A stretch of DNA of 64,000 nucleotides from Candidatus Thiodiazotropha sp. 'RUGA' (GTDB taxonomy: Bacteria; Pseudomonadota; Gammaproteobacteria; Chromatiales; Chromatiaceae). The translations under genes were made by a program, and so were the position numbers. Positions 44,666 through 53,832 of the stretch are shown in pieces. The notes beneath the pieces are model-generated. The model searched no databases. It saw only the letters and a list, made by a program, of their open reading frames with translations, and was not told the DNA's origin. The first letter of the stretch is position 1, and every line of letters begins with the position of its first letter. The stretch lies in the NCBI GenBank assembly GCA_016842065.1, contig JAEPDS010000001.1, forward strand, positions 62,001-126,000. Reading direction: 5' to 3'.

Positions 44666-47575
44666 TCAGTCAAGTTTGTGCTTACGCCGGAACATACCGG
44701 CGAAGTAGGCCTGCCATCGGCCCCGCTGAGGATCCTGGCCCGGCACTTTTCTCTGCACCTTGAATTGTGGCGAAGTAACCTTAGGCTCATCCTCGCCGGC
44801 CGGGTAGATCTTCACCCGCACATCGAACCAGGCAGCCTGGCCGGTGACAGGGTCGGAATTCGACATAAACTCCCCGGCTTCACAGGGTGGCAGCTCCTCG
44901 GAGATCAGATGGTTGAGCAGAAACCCCTTTTGCGACTCATTCGCCTTCTCGCTCAAACCCCAGGCGCCAGCCGCCTTGCCGATGGCATTCCAGGTCCACA
45001 CCGTGGTCGGTTCCACCGCTTCCGAGAGGCGCGCCATACAGCGCACTTTGTTGGTGGGTGATTCGACCCAGATCCAGTCGCCATCGCCAAAGCCATTGGC
45101 TTCCGCCAGCTTGGGATTGACGAACAGGTAGTTGTGGGTATGAATCTGGCGCAACCAGGCGTTTTGCGAATCCCAGGAGTGGTACATGGCCATCGGGCGC
45201 TGAGTCAAAGCGCTGATCTGAAACTGTCTCGAGTCGATCAGTTTGTGCTCCAGTGGTGCGGTATAGAAAGGCAGAGGATCAAAATGGCTGATGACCCTTT
45301 TGCGTAACCGCTCCGGTGGTTGCTTACCCGATGACTTACCCTGCGCCGCAAGCCGGAATCGCTGCAGCACTTCGGAATAGAGATGCAGAGTGATCGGCTC
45401 CACATAGCGGGTCATACCATGCGCCCTGGCCCACTCCAGGTAGCCCTGGTTCCAGTTCCGCATGTACTGGTAGGATTTCGGCAGTTCATGGTGGTAGACG
45501 CAACCATTCTTCTGGTACATCTCCCACTGACGGGGATTAGGCTCGCCTTTGAGAAACTTCTCACCACCCTTACCCCGCCAACCGGCGAGAAATCCGATCC
45601 CGGAACCGGGGGAGCTCTCATAGTTGGTGATAAAGTCGGGATAGTCCCGAAACTTGCGGCTGCCGTCCTGTTTGACGAATGCCGGCAGACCGAGTCGACT
45701 GCCCAGCTCGATCAGCACCTCCTGAAAAGGTTTACACTGCCCTTTCGGGGGCATCACCGGGATACGAACCGAGTCCACCGGCCCATCGAATTCTGATATC
45801 GGTCGGTCGAGCATCGACATCGCATCATGACGCTCCAGATAGGTGGTATCGGGCAGCACCAGATCGGCAAAGGCCACAGTCTCCGACTGAAACGCATCGG
45901 CAACGATGATGAAGGGGATCTTATACTCTCCGTTCTCATCCTTATCCTTCAGCATATCCCGAACGTTTTCCGTGTTCATGGAGGAGTTCCAGGCCATGTT
46001 CGCCATGAACAGCAGCAGGGTATCAATGGGATAGGGGTCACCGCGCCAGGCGTTGGTGATCACATTGTGCATCAGACCATGCACCGACAGGGGGTATTCC
46101 CAGGAGAACGCCTTGTCGATCCGTACCGCCTCCCCCTGCTCATCGACGAACAGGTCGTCCGGTTTCGACGGCCAGCCCAGGGGCATACCATCCAGCGGGG
46201 TATTGGGCTGGACCCCATCTGGAGAGTTGGGTGGCTTGGGGCACGGGGGTATGGGCCTGGGAAAAGGTGCTTTATGGCGAAAACCACCCGGCCTGTCGAC
46301 AGTCCCGAGAATGGTCATCAGAATGCCCAGGGAGCGAATCGCCTGAAAACCGTTGGAGTGCGCCGCCAGTCCGCGCATGGCATGAAACGAGACCGGATTA
46401 CCGGTGACACTCTCATGGTCATTGCCCCAGCTGTCGGTCCATTGGATCGGTAGTTCGATCTTCTGGTCCCTGGCAACCACACCCATTTCATGCGCCAGCC
46501 GCTTGATGGTCTCCGCCGGAATCCCGGTAATATCTTCCGCCCATTCGATGGTGTACTCCTCGACACGCTCTTTCAGTAACTGAAAGGCCGGTTTTACCGG
46601 CGTACCATCTTCCAGTTTGAAACTGCCGAGCAGACGCGGGTCGGTACCCGGGGTATGGGTGGAGATCTCCCGATCCAGCTCCCGGTCCCACCAGAGTTTG
46701 TTCTCCGGATCGAAACAGCCCTCTTCCACATGGGTTTCGAAGCGACGAAACAGGCCGTGGTCGTCCCGCTCAGGATCATCCACCACCAGTTCGGCGGAGT
46801 TGGTGTATTTGATCAGGAACTCACGATCGTAGAGCCCTTGCTGGATCAATTCGCGGATGATGGCCAGCAACAAGGCGCCATCGGTGCCCGGTTTGATCGG
46901 CACCCACTCATCGGCGATCGCGGAATAACCGGTACGGATCGGATTGATGGAGATAAATCGGCCACCACGTCGCTTGAAGTCCGCCAGGGCGATCTTCATC
47001 GGATTGGAGTGGTGATCCTCCGCCGTGCCAATCATGATGAACAGTTTTGAGCGCTCCAGATCCGGCCCACCAAATTCCCAGAAGGAGCCGCCGATGGTGT
47101 AGATCAGGCCGGCCGCCATGTTCACTGAGCAGAAGCCACCGTGGGCCGCATAGTTGGGGGTGCCGAACTGTTTGGCGAACAGACCGGTCAGGGCCTGCAT
47201 CTGATCCCGTCCGGTGAACAGGGCGAACCGCTTGGGATCGTCTGCGCGTATCTTTGCCAGGCGCTCTTCGACCAGATCGAAGGCCTTTTCCCAGGAGATC
47301 TCCTCAAAATCGGAATCACCACGCTCCGCGCCCGGTTTGCGCAGCAGCGGTTTGGTCAGTCTGGCCGGGGAGTACTGCTTCATGATACCGGAGGAGCCCT
47401 TGGCGCAGATTGCCCCTTTGTTCAAAGGGTGATTGGGATTTCCCTCGATATGCCGCACTTCCCCATCACGCAGGGTAACCCGGATGCCGCAACGGCAAGC
47501 GCACATGTAACAGGTCGTCTCTTTGATTTCGACACGGCCAAGGTCGCTGTCTGACTGTTTTGTCGGGTCCTGCAT
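44666..47575 (-). CDS. soeA: Sulfite dehydrogenase molybdopterin subunit
   Basis: A 969-residue molybdopterin-guanine-dinucleotide oxidoreductase. The N-terminal [4Fe-4S] site is CYMCACRCG (about 22-30), followed by GNPNHPLNKGAICAKG. Domains then follow the DMSO-reductase plan, for instance LFIMIGTAEDHHSNPMKIALADFKRRG, and the late cofactor-binding MYHSWDSQNAWLRQIHTHNYLFVNP. There is no Tat signal at the start, so the enzyme acts in the cytoplasm, unlike periplasmic SorAB. SoeABC oxidises sulfite to sulfate and feeds the quinone pool in phototrophic and chemotrophic sulfur bacteria. The match to SoeA rather than a general tetrathionate or polysulfide reductase rests on the gene order A-B-C and lack of Tat signal. 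Confidence 0.87.
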   Translation of the reverse strand: MQDPTKQSDSDLGRVEIKETTCYMCACRCGIRVTLRDGEVRHIEGNPNHPLNKGAICAKGSSGIMKQYSPARLTKPLLRKPGAERGDSDFEEISWEKAFDLVEERLAKIRADDPKRFALFTGRDQMQALTGLFAKQFGTPNYAAHGGFCSVNMAAGLIYTIGGSFWEFGGPDLERSKLFIMIGTAEDHHSNPMKIALADFKRRGGRFISINPIRTGYSAIADEWVPIKPGTDGALLLAIIRELIQQGLYDREFLIKYTNSAELVVDDPERDDHGLFRRFETHVEEGCFDPENKLWWDRELDREISTHTPGTDPRLLGSFKLEDGTPVKPAFQLLKERVEEYTIEWAEDITGIPAETIKRLAHEMGVVARDQKIELPIQWTDSWGNDHESVTGNPVSFHAMRGLAAHSNGFQAIRSLGILMTILGTVDRPGGFRHKAPFPRPIPPCPKPPNSPDGVQPNTPLDGMPLGWPSKPDDLFVDEQGEAVRIDKAFSWEYPLSVHGLMHNVITNAWRGDPYPIDTLLLFMANMAWNSSMNTENVRDMLKDKDENGEYKIPFIIVADAFQSETVAFADLVLPDTTYLERHDAMSMLDRPISEFDGPVDSVRIPVMPPKGQCKPFQEVLIELGSRLGLPAFVKQDGSRKFRDYPDFITNYESSPGSGIGFLAGWRGKGGEKFLKGEPNPRQWEMYQKNGCVYHHELPKSYQYMRNWNQGYLEWARAHGMTRYVEPITLHLYSEVLQRFRLAAQGKSSGKQPPERLRKRVISHFDPLPFYTAPLEHKLIDSRQFQISALTQRPMAMYHSWDSQNAWLRQIHTHNYLFVNPKLAEANGFGDGDWIWVESPTNKVRCMARLSEAVEPTTVWTWNAIGKAAGAWGLSEKANESQKGFLLNHLISEELPPCEAGEFMSNSDPVTGQAAWFDVRVKIYPAGEDEPKVTSPQFKVQRKVPGQDPQRGRWQAYFAGMFRRKHKLD

Positions 47576-48264
47576 GGTGGAACACCCTGATCAAATGAGT
47601 AAAAGTAAGTATTTCCTTATATTAGCTTTTTATTATTTAGCATGCCAGACGAGTTTCATCACAATCCTTTGGGGAGGCCCTATTTGATTTAATGGGGGGC
47701 GTGGTTACTGAGAGCCGATCGAGCTCAGTCAATACGAGTTTTTAGCGTAAATATTTAACATCCGAGCCAGATATCGGTGTTTATAATGTCCACCGACCAA
47801 TCGCCTTGGGTTGGCTCAGGTTTCACGGTCACAAAGCGTCAGTAGAGAATAGGTAGAGATCAACACTACAAGTTTCCAGTCGTGGCTTGAGGCAGATAGA
47901 GAGACTATTCACACAGGTTTCGGTTGAAATGACACGATTGGTTCTCTGATTATCGAATAACAGAGTACAATCCGGATCGTCATCAGGCATTGTGTCAGTA
48001 CCATTTATGGATATGATCTGCAGGGACCTCTGAATCAAAATTGATTATCATCCCGCTGAAGGTCGTGTCTCTGGATTATCAACTGCATGGATCCCGGTAT
48101 GAGCGCCTATGGCAGATGATTCAGCGACGCCAGCAGGGCGTTTTTTCCGAGCCAATAGATTGAATACAGGTAACAGTGGATTAATAACCGGAAGTCGGTT
48201 TATATGTAACAGCACAACAGGATCTGTTAAATCAGTATTTTAGTGTTTGGGGTAGAGCAGTTTG
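47576..48264. other. Intergenic region upstream of soeA and of the divergent membrane-protein gene
   Basis: About 690 bases with no supported protein gene. The soeA promoter must be near 47590-47700, where AT-rich candidates such as TAATAT occur but no clean -35. A small minus-strand open frame (47829-48038) has no ribosome-binding site and looks accidental. An orphan plus-strand terminator lies at 48127-48146. Confidence 0.45.
48127..48146 (+). terminator. Orphan terminator in the soeA upstream region
   Basis: ACGCC (48127-48131), loop AGCAG, GGCGT (48137-48141), then a run of T to 48146. It is a compact but textbook hairpin on the plus strand. No protein gene ends before it on that strand, so it may end a short untranslated transcript. 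Confidence 0.55.
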
Positions 48265-49725
48265 ATGTTCAATTTGAGTAGAAATCACTATTTATTACTG
48301 CTGGTCATGTGGTCCGGCCTGATCCTGGCGTGGCTGTTTGGACATGAAATAATAAAGGCGATCTATGATGGTAATGCGTCTGTATTCAATCGCCTGATTC
48401 AAGGACAGTCACACGTTACATTCGAGGAGTATTACGCACTTTACGATACGTTCATCAGATTGGCATTGACCCTGGCGATTCTGTTGACACTGGGCTCACC
48501 GATTCTGAACTGGATTTTCAAGGTGGAAAATCGTATCAAGCCCTTCCGATTGACCGATCTCTACCTTTTTATCTATATCTCTTTACTCTGCCTGATCACT
48601 TTCTATCTCGGCATGCAGGGATATATCGATAATAACAACTGGCGGATTGGCGACTGGCTGATCAACTACCAGGCGGGATTCGTAAGAAGGGGGCTACTTG
48701 GCGAAGCCTATCTATGGCTCTGGAAAACCACAGGAACAGAACCGGCGATCTATGTATTGCTGACACAAATCGTCTGTTACTTCGCCTTTTTCCTGTTTCT
48801 GGGGCTGTTGCTGCGAAGACAAGAGAGCCTGTTGCCTTTTTTACTGCTCATCGTCTCGCCATTTATCTTCGCCTTTCATCTGCACGACCTGCAAGGGGGC
48901 TTCAGGAAAGAGATACTCTACCTGGCACTGCTCCCACTGTTTAGCTGGATTGCGATAACGACCAGCCAATTCGCCATCAGAACCAGCACGGTTCTGATCA
49001 TGCTGGTCTATCCGGTTTTGATACTGAGTCATGAGATGTTAGCCGTTTTCCTGCCCTACTTTCTGTCGATCTATGTTGCCAGGACGAATCGATCGCTAAA
49101 GCCCGATCTGCTGATAGGGATTCTGCTGGGCTTCTCGATTGCGGCTTTCTATGCCGCCATTACCCACGCTGGCAGCAACCAGCATGTCGAGATCATTTGC
49201 GACTCACTCAATCCACACGCGGTACATCACTGCAAAACGGAAGGCGCCATATCGGCACTGGCGCGCTCGACTGAGTATGGTCTGAACGCAGTACGTGACG
49301 GCATACAAAATCAAGGGTACTTTTATAAGTATGCTGCCTGTCTGCTACTCGCTCTGCTGGCCTTTGTTCCAATCCTCAACAGATTCCAGTTTATCAAGCA
49401 CAACTGGCTCGCTTCCCTGTTCATCCTGAGCAGCATCCTAGGCACCATCCCGCTGTTTATCGTTGCCATCGACTGGGGTCGATTCCTGCACATTCACCTG
49501 GTATCCCTACTGGTCATACTGCTGATGAATCCAGCCACTGAGGTGAACCCCAAAGCGCTTGTTGCGAGAGCCGGTGGTTATATTGATGGGGTGATATCAA
49601 AAGGTAATATCAGCAGTCTGATACTCTATCTTGGCATCCTATCCCTGCTGATTCTGTATGCCCTCTCCTGGCATATACCACATACCGGCATGGACGAAAT
49701 CTGGCTTCACCACCTTCCGCTGTAA
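48265..49725 (+). CDS. Multi-span membrane protein, possible glycosyltransferase
   Basis: A 486-residue integral membrane protein with about ten hydrophobic segments. Between the third and fourth lies WRIGDWLINYQAGFVRRGLLGEAYLWLW, and later LHDLQGGFRKEILYLALLPLF. These polar loops on an otherwise membrane-buried protein recall polyprenyl-phosphate-sugar (GT-C) glycosyltransferases. I do not recognise a named family. ATG 48265 follows a TTG one codon upstream. It is divergent from soeA and convergent with the arabinose-donor genes downstream, so a role in using the sugar made there is plausible but unproven. Confidence 0.7.
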   Translation: MFNLSRNHYLLLLVMWSGLILAWLFGHEIIKAIYDGNASVFNRLIQGQSHVTFEEYYALYDTFIRLALTLAILLTLGSPILNWIFKVENRIKPFRLTDLYLFIYISLLCLITFYLGMQGYIDNNNWRIGDWLINYQAGFVRRGLLGEAYLWLWKTTGTEPAIYVLLTQIVCYFAFFLFLGLLLRRQESLLPFLLLIVSPFIFAFHLHDLQGGFRKEILYLALLPLFSWIAITTSQFAIRTSTVLIMLVYPVLILSHEMLAVFLPYFLSIYVARTNRSLKPDLLIGILLGFSIAAFYAAITHAGSNQHVEIICDSLNPHAVHHCKTEGAISALARSTEYGLNAVRDGIQNQGYFYKYAACLLLALLAFVPILNRFQFIKHNWLASLFILSSILGTIPLFIVAIDWGRFLHIHLVSLLVILLMNPATEVNPKALVARAGGYIDGVISKGNISSLILYLGILSLLILYALSWHIPHTGMDEIWLHHLPL

Positions 49726-49818
49726 AAGAGCCAAGGCGTTATAGGAATCCGTTGGCGCTGTTGAATCCTCTGAGCGTTGCAGAATCGAACGGATGGACTC
49801 AATAAATACCAGAAGCAG

Positions 49819-50556
49819 TTACAGCGACAATTTCTTGAACACCATTTCCGGTATGGATTTGATGATCAGCATGATGTAGCGCCAGAACCAGGGTACATAG
49901 GCAATACTCTTCTGTCTATCGATCGCCTTGTTGATATCCTGCGCGACTTTCTCCGATGACGCCCATAGGGCGCCTTTGGGGAAGTCCGCCGTCATCGGCG
50001 TATCCACAAAACCGGGTTTGACCGTCACAACGTTGACTCCCGATTTAGTGAGCCTGTTACGTAGACCCTGCAGGAAAATTGTCACAGCCCCCTTCGCAGC
50101 ACCATACACATAGTTGCTTTGTCGCCCACGATCCCCGGCAACCGACGAGATCACCACGATGCTTCCCCGCTGCTGCGCTTCAAAATAGTTTGCCAGGTTC
50201 GTCAACAGGGAGATTGTGGTCAGGGCGTTCACCTCGAACTCTTTTTTGGTCAGTTCAGAGGAGTCCTGACAGGCTGCTTGATCCGGCAGTGTGCCATGGG
50301 CGATGACCACAAGGTCCAATCCACCCAGCGCCTCCACAGCGGTATCGACGACCGACTGATGTCGCTCATACTCGAGTACATCCATGCTTTGCATGGCGAC
50401 CGACGAGGCTCCCCTGAGCTGCAAGTCATCCGCCAAAATCTTCAGCTTGTTGTCACTGCGTGCGACAAGACAGATCGCATCCCCCGCTTCAGCAAACAAC
50501 TTTGCCAGATCCTGAGCGATCGCGGAGGTCGCTCCAATGACTAATGTTTTTCTCAT
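49819..50556 (-). CDS. Short-chain dehydrogenase, DprE2-like
   Basis: A 245-residue Rossmann-fold reductase. NAD(P)-binding GATSAIAQDLAKLFA is at the start, VISSVAGDRG holds the catalytic Ser, and YVYGAAKGAV the Tyr-x-x-x-Lys pair. A hydrophobic C-terminal helix (WRYIMLIIKSIPEMVF) may hold it to the membrane. It is the best match for the DprE2 step, reducing the 2-keto intermediate to polyprenyl-phospho-arabinose. ATG 50556 overlaps the DprE1-like stop as ATGA. Confidence 0.82.
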   Translation of the reverse strand: MRKTLVIGATSAIAQDLAKLFAEAGDAICLVARSDNKLKILADDLQLRGASSVAMQSMDVLEYERHQSVVDTAVEALGGLDLVVIAHGTLPDQAACQDSSELTKKEFEVNALTTISLLTNLANYFEAQQRGSIVVISSVAGDRGRQSNYVYGAAKGAVTIFLQGLRNRLTKSGVNVVTVKPGFVDTPMTADFPKGALWASSEKVAQDINKAIDRQKSIAYVPWFWRYIMLIIKSIPEMVFKKLSL

Positions 50557-51875
50557 GATTCTGCCGTTACCCTTCGCCAAAAACTCGATGAAATACGGGG
50601 ATCGATATAATCCTCCATCTTTCGCCAGTTGGCAAAATGATGCTGAAAATCCTCACTCGACATACGTGCATCCTTGGATGGGTTGACCCGTCCACCGACA
50701 GAGCGGGTCACTTCATCAAGCTGATTCAGCAGATCCAGTGTTTTCTGACCATAGTTTGGAAAATCGAGCGCCAGGGTTGCCCCGGGCATGGGAAATGAGA
50801 GCAACCCCGGGGATGGCTTGTCGCCGAACAGTTTCAACACGGTAAGAAACGACCCCAGGCCCGCTTTACTGATTCTTTGCAAAATCTCACCCATCGCATC
50901 CTCCATATGCTCGACCGGTAAGGCGCACTGGTATTGGAAGAAGCCTTTCGATCCATAGATTCTGTTCCATTGATAGATGGCATCCAGCGGATAGAAAAAG
51001 GGCTTGTAGTGGACCTGGCTTTTGATCTGATCCTTTCTCTGTTTGTTGTAGTAGACCGTATTGAACATTTTCAGGGTCATTGAATTGATCAGTGTGAACG
51101 GTGGCTCAAGCGGTACGGTGAGATTGAGCTTCGGTTGCCTGACCGCACGATTCTGCACTGTGTCGGAGTAGTTACCCCGGATAAACAGGCCCCGGCCCAG
51201 TTGATCACCTTGCGCCAGGCAGTCTATCCAGGCGACGGTATGCTCATAATCCTGATCGGATGCTTTGGCGATTTCGAAAAACTCCGTAAGATTCGAGTAG
51301 CGGATCACTTCCTGATCGATCAACGCACTTTTAACCGGGCGCAGCCGGATCTCAGCCCAGGTTATGACACCGGTCAAACCCAATCCACCGATGGTTGCCT
51401 GATACCACTCGGAGTTTTCCTCAGCTGAACAGAGTCGTCTGGAACCATCCGATCGGAGTAACTCGAAGCAGTTGACATGCTGACCGAAGGTACCGGCTTT
51501 GTGGTGATTCTTACCATGTACGTCATTGGCAATTGCACCACCCACCGTGACAAACTGAGTGCCGGGGGTTACCGACAGAAACCACCCCTTTGGCACAGTA
51601 AAGTGGAGGATCTCCTGAAGGGTTACTCCCGCTTCGCAACGCAGTATGCCGTTTTCCGAATCGAATTCGATCAAGTGATTCAAGCCGCGGCAATCGATCA
51701 CAATGCCGCCATCATTCAGGCAGACGTCACCATAACTTCTACCGTTTCCGTAAGGTAAAAAGCTCTTGCCGTCGCTGCCTTCCAACGGCAGGGAATCGGT
51801 CTGCCAATTCATCTTACGGGCTTCCTGCTCGACGACAGGATAACCTGCCCAGGATTGATAACTTCTGTTCGTCAT
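50553..51875 (-). CDS. FAD-linked oxidase, DprE1-like
   Basis: A 440-residue vanillyl-alcohol-oxidase family flavoprotein. FAD-binding blocks LPYGNGRSYGDVCLNDGG (about 40-57) and VTPGTQFVTVGGAIANDVHGKNHH (about 102-125) are very close to those of mycobacterial decaprenylphosphoryl-ribose oxidase DprE1, and a C-terminal ALO-like part follows. Its reaction is oxidation of the ribose C2 of polyprenyl-phospho-ribose. The paired reductase follows with a four-base overlap, the same pairing as in mycobacteria. The full arrangement supports a D-arabinofuranose donor pathway. Confidence 0.87.
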   Translation of the reverse strand: MTNRSYQSWAGYPVVEQEARKMNWQTDSLPLEGSDGKSFLPYGNGRSYGDVCLNDGGIVIDCRGLNHLIEFDSENGILRCEAGVTLQEILHFTVPKGWFLSVTPGTQFVTVGGAIANDVHGKNHHKAGTFGQHVNCFELLRSDGSRRLCSAEENSEWYQATIGGLGLTGVITWAEIRLRPVKSALIDQEVIRYSNLTEFFEIAKASDQDYEHTVAWIDCLAQGDQLGRGLFIRGNYSDTVQNRAVRQPKLNLTVPLEPPFTLINSMTLKMFNTVYYNKQRKDQIKSQVHYKPFFYPLDAIYQWNRIYGSKGFFQYQCALPVEHMEDAMGEILQRISKAGLGSFLTVLKLFGDKPSPGLLSFPMPGATLALDFPNYGQKTLDLLNQLDEVTRSVGGRVNPSKDARMSSEDFQHHFANWRKMEDYIDPRISSSFWRRVTAES

Positions 51876-51897
51876 ATTAGGACCTATTGAAACCGCA

Positions 51898-53328
51898 CTA
51901 GATCGCCAACCAGAGTAAAATTGCGCCGATACCGACTACCCACTGGCTATGCCGGTCCCGGATAACAAATACCACAGGATCTTCATCCACCTTGCCGCGA
52001 CGAGCCAACAACCAGATCCGGGTGACCAGATAGAGCAGCAGCGGGCAGAGCAACCAGATCACTTCCGGATGGGTGTAGAGCCCTGTTACGTGTTCACTGT
52101 TTATATACAACGCCAATACGAGTACCGCCAGATAGGCACTGGCACTGCCGAAATGGGAAAGCGTCTCCAGATCCGTGGTCATGTAACCACGACCAAGGGT
52201 TTTGGTTTTTGCCTGGTGCTGCATGGTCAACAGTTCGGTAAAACGTTTCACCAGAGCAAGACTGAGAAACAGAAACATGGAAAATGCCAACAGCCAGAAT
52301 GAGGGCATCACCGATACCGCCGCTGCACCGGCGATGATACGGGTGGTGTAGAGGCTCGCCAGAGTCAACACATCGATCGGTGCAAAGCGTTTCAGATAGA
52401 AGGAGTAAGCGACGGTGATCAGATAGTACAATCCAAGCACAATCAGAAATTCAAGCGGCAGAAACAGGGCGATCAAGAAGGCAGTGACCAGCAGTACTGG
52501 AATCAGCAGAATGCCATGAATGAGTGAGACCGTGCCTGCGGCAAACGGCCGGTTTCGCTTGGTTGGGTGCTTTCTGTCATCCGCAAGGTCGAGCAGGTCA
52601 TTCAGCAGATAGACGCTGGAGGCGCAGAAACCAAAGGCGAAAAATCCCAACACCGCCTGTTTGAACAGAGTAATGTCACCGAATTTATGCGCCATCAACA
52701 AGGGGACAAATATCAGAAAGTTCTTCAGCCACTGATGCAGACGAAGCGCTTTGATGTAGTTTTTCAGTCGGTTGTTACTACTGTTTTCAAATATCCCATC
52801 GACCTTGTGCCGGCTTTGCGCCTGATCTTTCACACCCCGTTCAGGATTCACCAGGATCGCTGATTCGGCGCCAGCCCACACCTTCATATCGACCATGCCA
52901 TTGCCCGCGTAGGCGAAACCGCTGTTGCCGAAAAGTTCGGTCAGATGTTGCAGCTTGCGGTCCCCCGACAGATTGATCGCAGCATCGCTCGACAGAACAT
53001 CCTGAAAAATCCCCAGATGGGAGGCGATGGCATCTGCATATTTCCGATTCGAAGCGGTGGCCAGTACGAGTCGACGGCCATTGCCATGTTCACTCTTTAA
53101 AAATTCCAGAAACTCCTGTTGGTAGGGCAGGATTGTGACGTCGATATCGACCCTGGAAGCAATCTCCTCTTTCAGTACGGCCTTGCCTTGCCAAAGCCAA
53201 ATCGGAAACATGAAAAGAAACAGAAAGTTCTGCTTTATCAGGGCAAACGCTGACTCGGCAAGCAGATCAGTCTGTATCAGCGTTCCATCCAGATCTACGA
53301 CAAGTGGTTTATTCATTGAATCACTCAT
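51898..53328 (-). CDS. HAD phosphatase - UbiA prenyltransferase fusion (polyprenyl-phosphoryl phosphoribose synthase type)
   Basis: A 476-residue two-domain protein. The N-terminal 185 residues are a HAD phosphatase (VVDLDGTLIQTD at about 9-20; later LATASN and GNGMVDMKVW). The rest is a UbiA-type polyprenyl transferase with about eight membrane segments and the diagnostic acidic loop LNDLLDLADDRKHPTKRNRPFAAG (about 241-264). By family logic the UbiA part attaches 5-phosphoribose to a polyprenyl phosphate and the HAD part removes the 5-phosphate, so this one protein supplies the substrate for DprE1/E2. The start has AAGGA just upstream. It is first in the three-gene operon. Confidence 0.85.
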   Translation of the reverse strand: MSDSMNKPLVVDLDGTLIQTDLLAESAFALIKQNFLFLFMFPIWLWQGKAVLKEEIASRVDIDVTILPYQQEFLEFLKSEHGNGRRLVLATASNRKYADAIASHLGIFQDVLSSDAAINLSGDRKLQHLTELFGNSGFAYAGNGMVDMKVWAGAESAILVNPERGVKDQAQSRHKVDGIFENSSNNRLKNYIKALRLHQWLKNFLIFVPLLMAHKFGDITLFKQAVLGFFAFGFCASSVYLLNDLLDLADDRKHPTKRNRPFAAGTVSLIHGILLIPVLLVTAFLIALFLPLEFLIVLGLYYLITVAYSFYLKRFAPIDVLTLASLYTTRIIAGAAAVSVMPSFWLLAFSMFLFLSLALVKRFTELLTMQHQAKTKTLGRGYMTTDLETLSHFGSASAYLAVLVLALYINSEHVTGLYTHPEVIWLLCPLLLYLVTRIWLLARRGKVDEDPVVFVIRDRHSQWVVGIGAILLWLAI

Positions 53329-53337
53329 ACGGTTCCT

Positions 53338-53606
53338 TAGGGCCTGTTAACACGAATCCAATCGGCCCTGCTGGGGCTATTTTTTCGTCCAGCAAGGCAG
53401 AATGAGCGACGTGTAGTTGTTCTACATGAGCGAATGATAACGCCGCTGGGCGGAAAAATAGCCCCAGCCCTCCGGGTTGCGCCTGAAAAAGCGCCACTCG
53501 GCGTTGCTCGTCGTTCATTTGGAATCACCAAACCTCTCTCCTCGCGCCTTGATTGGCGCTTTTTCAGGCACAACAGGGCCAATTGGATTCGTGTTAACAG
53601 GCCCTA
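53338..53606. repeat. 269-bp MITE-like element with nested palindromes
   Basis: The ends TAGGGCCTGTTAACACGAAT... and ...ATTCGTGTTAACAGGCCCTA are complementary over 33 bases with one mismatch. Within them lies a second pair CTGGGGCTATTTTT.../...AAAAATAGCCCCAG (from about 53370 to 53467) and a third pair GCCTGAAAAAGCGCC/GGCGCTTTTTCAGGC (about 53482 to 53573). No transposase is encoded. It sits ten bases after the UbiA-HAD start codon, in its promoter region, and may affect that operon. Confidence 0.88.
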
Positions 53607-53794
53607 GCTTGATCAGGCTGATATTTGTAGTTTTCTACTAAGCCGTAGTTTTAATTCTATTGACCGCTGTTGCTTGGCGGCCCAGCCGATTCCAGAATTA
53701 TTTTCCTTTTTGCCACTATTTATTGAACGCTATTTGATTAAGTGGCGATTTTTTGATCTGCATCAGCCTTTATCTGTTGTGTTTCTATGGCGCT

Positions 53795-53832
53795 TTGTCC
53801 AATATAAAGTTGGACAAGGATTTTTAGGACAA
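53795..53832 (+). promoter_or_regulatory. Palindromic operator ahead of the B12/MerR regulator gene
   Basis: TTGTCCAA (53795-53802) and TTGGACAA (53810-53817) are perfect complements with a seven-base spacer. A third, imperfect half-site TAGGACAA (53825-53832) follows at the same phase (15 bases from the second) and reaches the start codon. MerR-type B12 regulators bind repeated half-sites over their own promoter, so this is a likely autoregulatory operator. Confidence 0.7.

Noticed and set aside
47829-48038. 69-residue reading frame upstream of soeA on the minus strand
   Set aside because: No ribosome-binding site and no recognisable pattern; probably chance.
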